The notes beneath the pieces were generated by a model. The model was given only the letters and a program-made list of their open reading frames with translations. It ran no database searches and had not been told where the DNA came from. 64,000 nt of DNA from Ectocarpus siliculosus (Eukaryota; Sar; Phaeophyceae; Ectocarpales; Ectocarpaceae), in contig FN649751.1 of the NCBI GenBank assembly GCA_000310025.1, positions 2,364,805-2,428,804 on the forward strand. The letters are read 5' to 3'. The translations under genes and the position numbers were made by a program. How positions within the stretch are numbered: the first letter of the stretch is position 1; every line of letters starts with the position of its first letter. Of this stretch, positions 62,291 to 64,000 are shown one piece after another.

Positions 62291-63706
62291 TAACTCTCTC
62301 TCGTTGTATGTCTATATTTTGTCAAACGGAACAACTGTCGATGCATTGCAGGTGTCCAGGACTACGCTTGGGATCATTGGGTATGGAGACATTGGGCGAG
62401 CAGCGGCCGTGAAAGCCAAGGCCATGGGCATGAAGATCATCGCCCAGAGGAGGAGGCCCGAACTCTCGATCGGGGACGGCATAGTCGATCAAGTGTTTGG
62501 GGCCGGTCAGGTAAACAATGTCGGTCGATGGGAATCACGATAATAGACGCCTAGGGGGGGGGGGAGGGGCGTACTCTTTTGTTTTGCATGCCTTAGCGGT
62601 TAGACCATTGACCACGCGTGAACACGGTCTTCGCATTCGAAGCCGCAATCACACTTGAACTTGTCGTCTTCGTCGTCTACCGTCCTATGTCTTCGTCGAC
62701 GTTCTCGAAGGCATATGTCCCCGGTCCTGAATTTGACCTTAAGCTAGGGGGGGGTGTACTCATAGTCGTGCATGCCGTAGTCGTTAGACCATTGACCTCG
62801 CATCCCTACAAAGCCGGGACGGAGCACGCCGGGTTCTCACCGGACCAGGCTAGGGGGGGGGCTTCAATAAGAAACAATGCTGTGAATTGTCTCCTGTACA
62901 AACCCGATCCGTTCCCACCTCCGGCAGTTTTTTTGTCGGCCAACCGATGGAATCTGGGGCGGGCAACACTGCGTTGCTGACTACCCTCCCCCCCCTCCCC
63001 CCTTTCTCTCTCTCTCTCCTCGTTGTACCAGGTTGGCGATGTGATCGCACAATCTGACTACATCCTGGTTGCGGCTGCGTTAACGCCCGCTACCGTGGGG
63101 ATGGTGGGCGCGGAGGAGCTTTCGAGGGTAAGTGTGTGCGTCCCTGCCTGCCATACTGGTACTTTCTTTCTTCGATAAACCAAAGTGTCGTTGACCCCGT
63201 AGAGAAAACCATCGGGGAGATGTCTTGTGGTATTTGTACCTAGTGATTTTGTGATTAGCACCTGCTGGCATCACTGATAAAACATTTTCAGTGTACAGGC
63301 TTAAATAGACTCAAAATAAGCCCAGTACCCAGCCGGTTTCCCTCTTATTCACTGTAGTAAAGACTTCAACACACCCCGTTCGACTGTGGTCTTATCTCGA
63401 ATGGGTAGTCTTTCTGTGTTTGTTTGTATTGATTGATGTTTCCTAAAACCAAAGAGTAACGACGACCAGAACCGCCACAGTATTATGAGAAGTGTTGTGT
63501 GACACCCAGCATCACACCTGACAATTTCTTCACGCACATCCACTAATTCTGCCAACCTCTTTCCCCTCCTGCTGCACTTCCTCGCATGCCTTGTTCAACA
63601 AACAAATGACGCAGGCAAAGCCTCACGCTGTGATCATCAGCATAGGCCGGGGGCCTCTTATCGACGAGGGAGCCATGACACAAATGCTGCAAGATGGACG
63701 TTTGAG
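60198..63706 (+). CDS. D-isomer specific 2-hydroxyacid dehydrogenase, partial
   Basis: These NAD(P)-dependent oxidoreductases interconvert D-2-hydroxy acids and 2-oxo acids; the substrate cannot be told here. Six exons are visible: 60198-60388, 60823-60958, 61570-61693, 62352-62510, 63032-63127 and 63615-63706. The first begins with one base completing a codon, so an upstream exon is missing, and the last ends in phase 2, so the gene runs off the window. The N-terminal substrate domain includes NCIG, LAWVHSRLVGVDAALFPAL and LAEHVVLSCLYFAKDVDRW. The NAD-binding domain starts with TLGIIGYGDIGRAAAVKAKA, followed by SDYILVAAALTPAT and HAVIISIGRGPLIDEGAM, whose Arg is the catalytic arginine. The catalytic Glu and His would lie beyond the window. 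Splice phases agree throughout. Confidence 0.88.
62137..62287 (+). repeat. CT/GTCT microsatellite in a dehydrogenase intron
   Basis: GTCT runs at about 62143-62171 and long CT runs to 62287, directly upstream of the exon at 62352. They create Ser/Leu-repeat open frames that are not coding. Confidence 0.92.
62551..62860 (+). repeat. Two tRNA-like repeat copies in a dehydrogenase intron
   Basis: Copies near 62551 and 62744 share a G-run lead ('ctaggggggg'), 'gtactc', 'tgcatgcc', 'tag', 'cgttagaccattgacc' and 'cgc'. The block with 'tag..cggttagaccattgacc' resembles a tRNA D-arm (A box). Some 30 bases on, 'gcattcgaagcc' in the first copy and 'gggttctcacc' in the second resemble a T-arm (B box). 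A third G-run lead occurs at 62851. This suggests a tRNA-derived short element; neither copy looks like a functional tRNA. Confidence 0.45.
63308..63460 (+). repeat. Dispersed repeat R1, copy c
   Basis: Contains 'actcaaaataagcccagta', 'cagccggtttccctc', 'ttcactg', 'agacttcaacac', 'tatctcgaatgggtagtc' and 'tttctgtg', in the same order as at 11671-11800. It sits in the intron before the last visible dehydrogenase exon. Confidence 0.7.
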
Positions 63707-64000
63707 GTGACGAAACTACTACTGTAACTACTCCTATGTTGCTACAATCGTGCGGCAATTGAGTTGAGATGCATGGATAAATAAGTTCTGAACGTCAATT
63801 CGAGTCCGGCAAGTGCACGCAATGTCAATGATTGCTTTCATGTGTGTAGCCGATGGGGTTTAGATTAGACAAGTGTGTTTTTTATGTCGTATGGCACACT
63901 ACAAAACAAGAACATTTACACACACTCAATTTCTCCCCACGTTACCCTTAACCCCGCCACCGCCACCTTCCTCCTCCTATCCCCCCCCCCCCCCCCCCCC
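63707..64000 (+). other. Intron sequence and terminal C run
   Basis: This continues the dehydrogenase intron. The last 20 bases (63981-64000) are all C, which may be a real C tract or the edge of an assembly gap. Confidence 0.5.

Noticed and set aside
62001-62543. A 180-codon plus-strand frame
   Set aside because: Its middle is the CT microsatellite read as Ser/Leu repeats; only its end is the real exon 62352-62510.

Overview
This window reads as nuclear DNA of a photosynthetic stramenopile, most likely a brown alga (Ectocarpus-like). The reasons are as follows. Genes are split into 5 to 12 or more short exons with clean GT-AG borders. Introns of 200 to 1300 bases are full of CT, GT, GTC and AAC microsatellites. 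Neighbouring genes often lie on opposite strands. Two proteins start with a signal peptide followed by an Ala/Ser/Arg-rich segment, as in heterokont bipartite plastid presequences. All gene models were assembled by hand from exon phase and family resemblance; none has been tested by a search or by transcript data.

Layout. 3.6-10.5 kb, minus: PAN3, the pseudokinase subunit of the PAN2-PAN3 deadenylase. 11.9-16.6 kb, plus: a four-helix TVP15/COPI-associated-like Golgi membrane protein. 17.8-19.1 kb, plus: a tentative unrecognised five-exon gene, convergent with 19.1-22.7 kb, minus: ATP23, a mitochondrial M76 metalloprotease. 23.0-30.8 kb, plus: a large fused purine-synthesis enzyme in the order PurH-like domain, PurD (GARS), PurN (GART), PurM (AIRS). 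33.1-34.4 kb, plus: a broken ankyrin-repeat gene. 35.7-42.5 kb, minus: a plastid-targeted protein joining PPR-like helices to an EngB/YihA-type GTPase. 44.4-48.5 kb and 52.8-57.7 kb, both minus: two branched-chain aminotransferases of different subtypes. 60.2 kb to the window end, plus: a D-isomer 2-hydroxyacid dehydrogenase, incomplete at both ends.

Functionally this is mostly housekeeping: mRNA deadenylation, Golgi traffic, mitochondrial assembly, de novo purine synthesis, plastid ribosome assembly and branched-chain amino acid metabolism. The clearest novelties are protein architectures. The purine enzyme carries a degenerate IMP-cyclohydrolase-like head and an order unlike animal GARS-AIRS-GART. 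The PPR-EngB fusion and the two-PAM2 PAN3 with a long Gly/His tail also stand out. Between genes I see several dispersed and tandem repeat families. They include a diverged direct-repeat pair around 49.7-51.8 kb and a tRNA-like repeat pair near 62.6-62.9 kb. I found no convincing RNA gene, CRISPR array or intact transposase.
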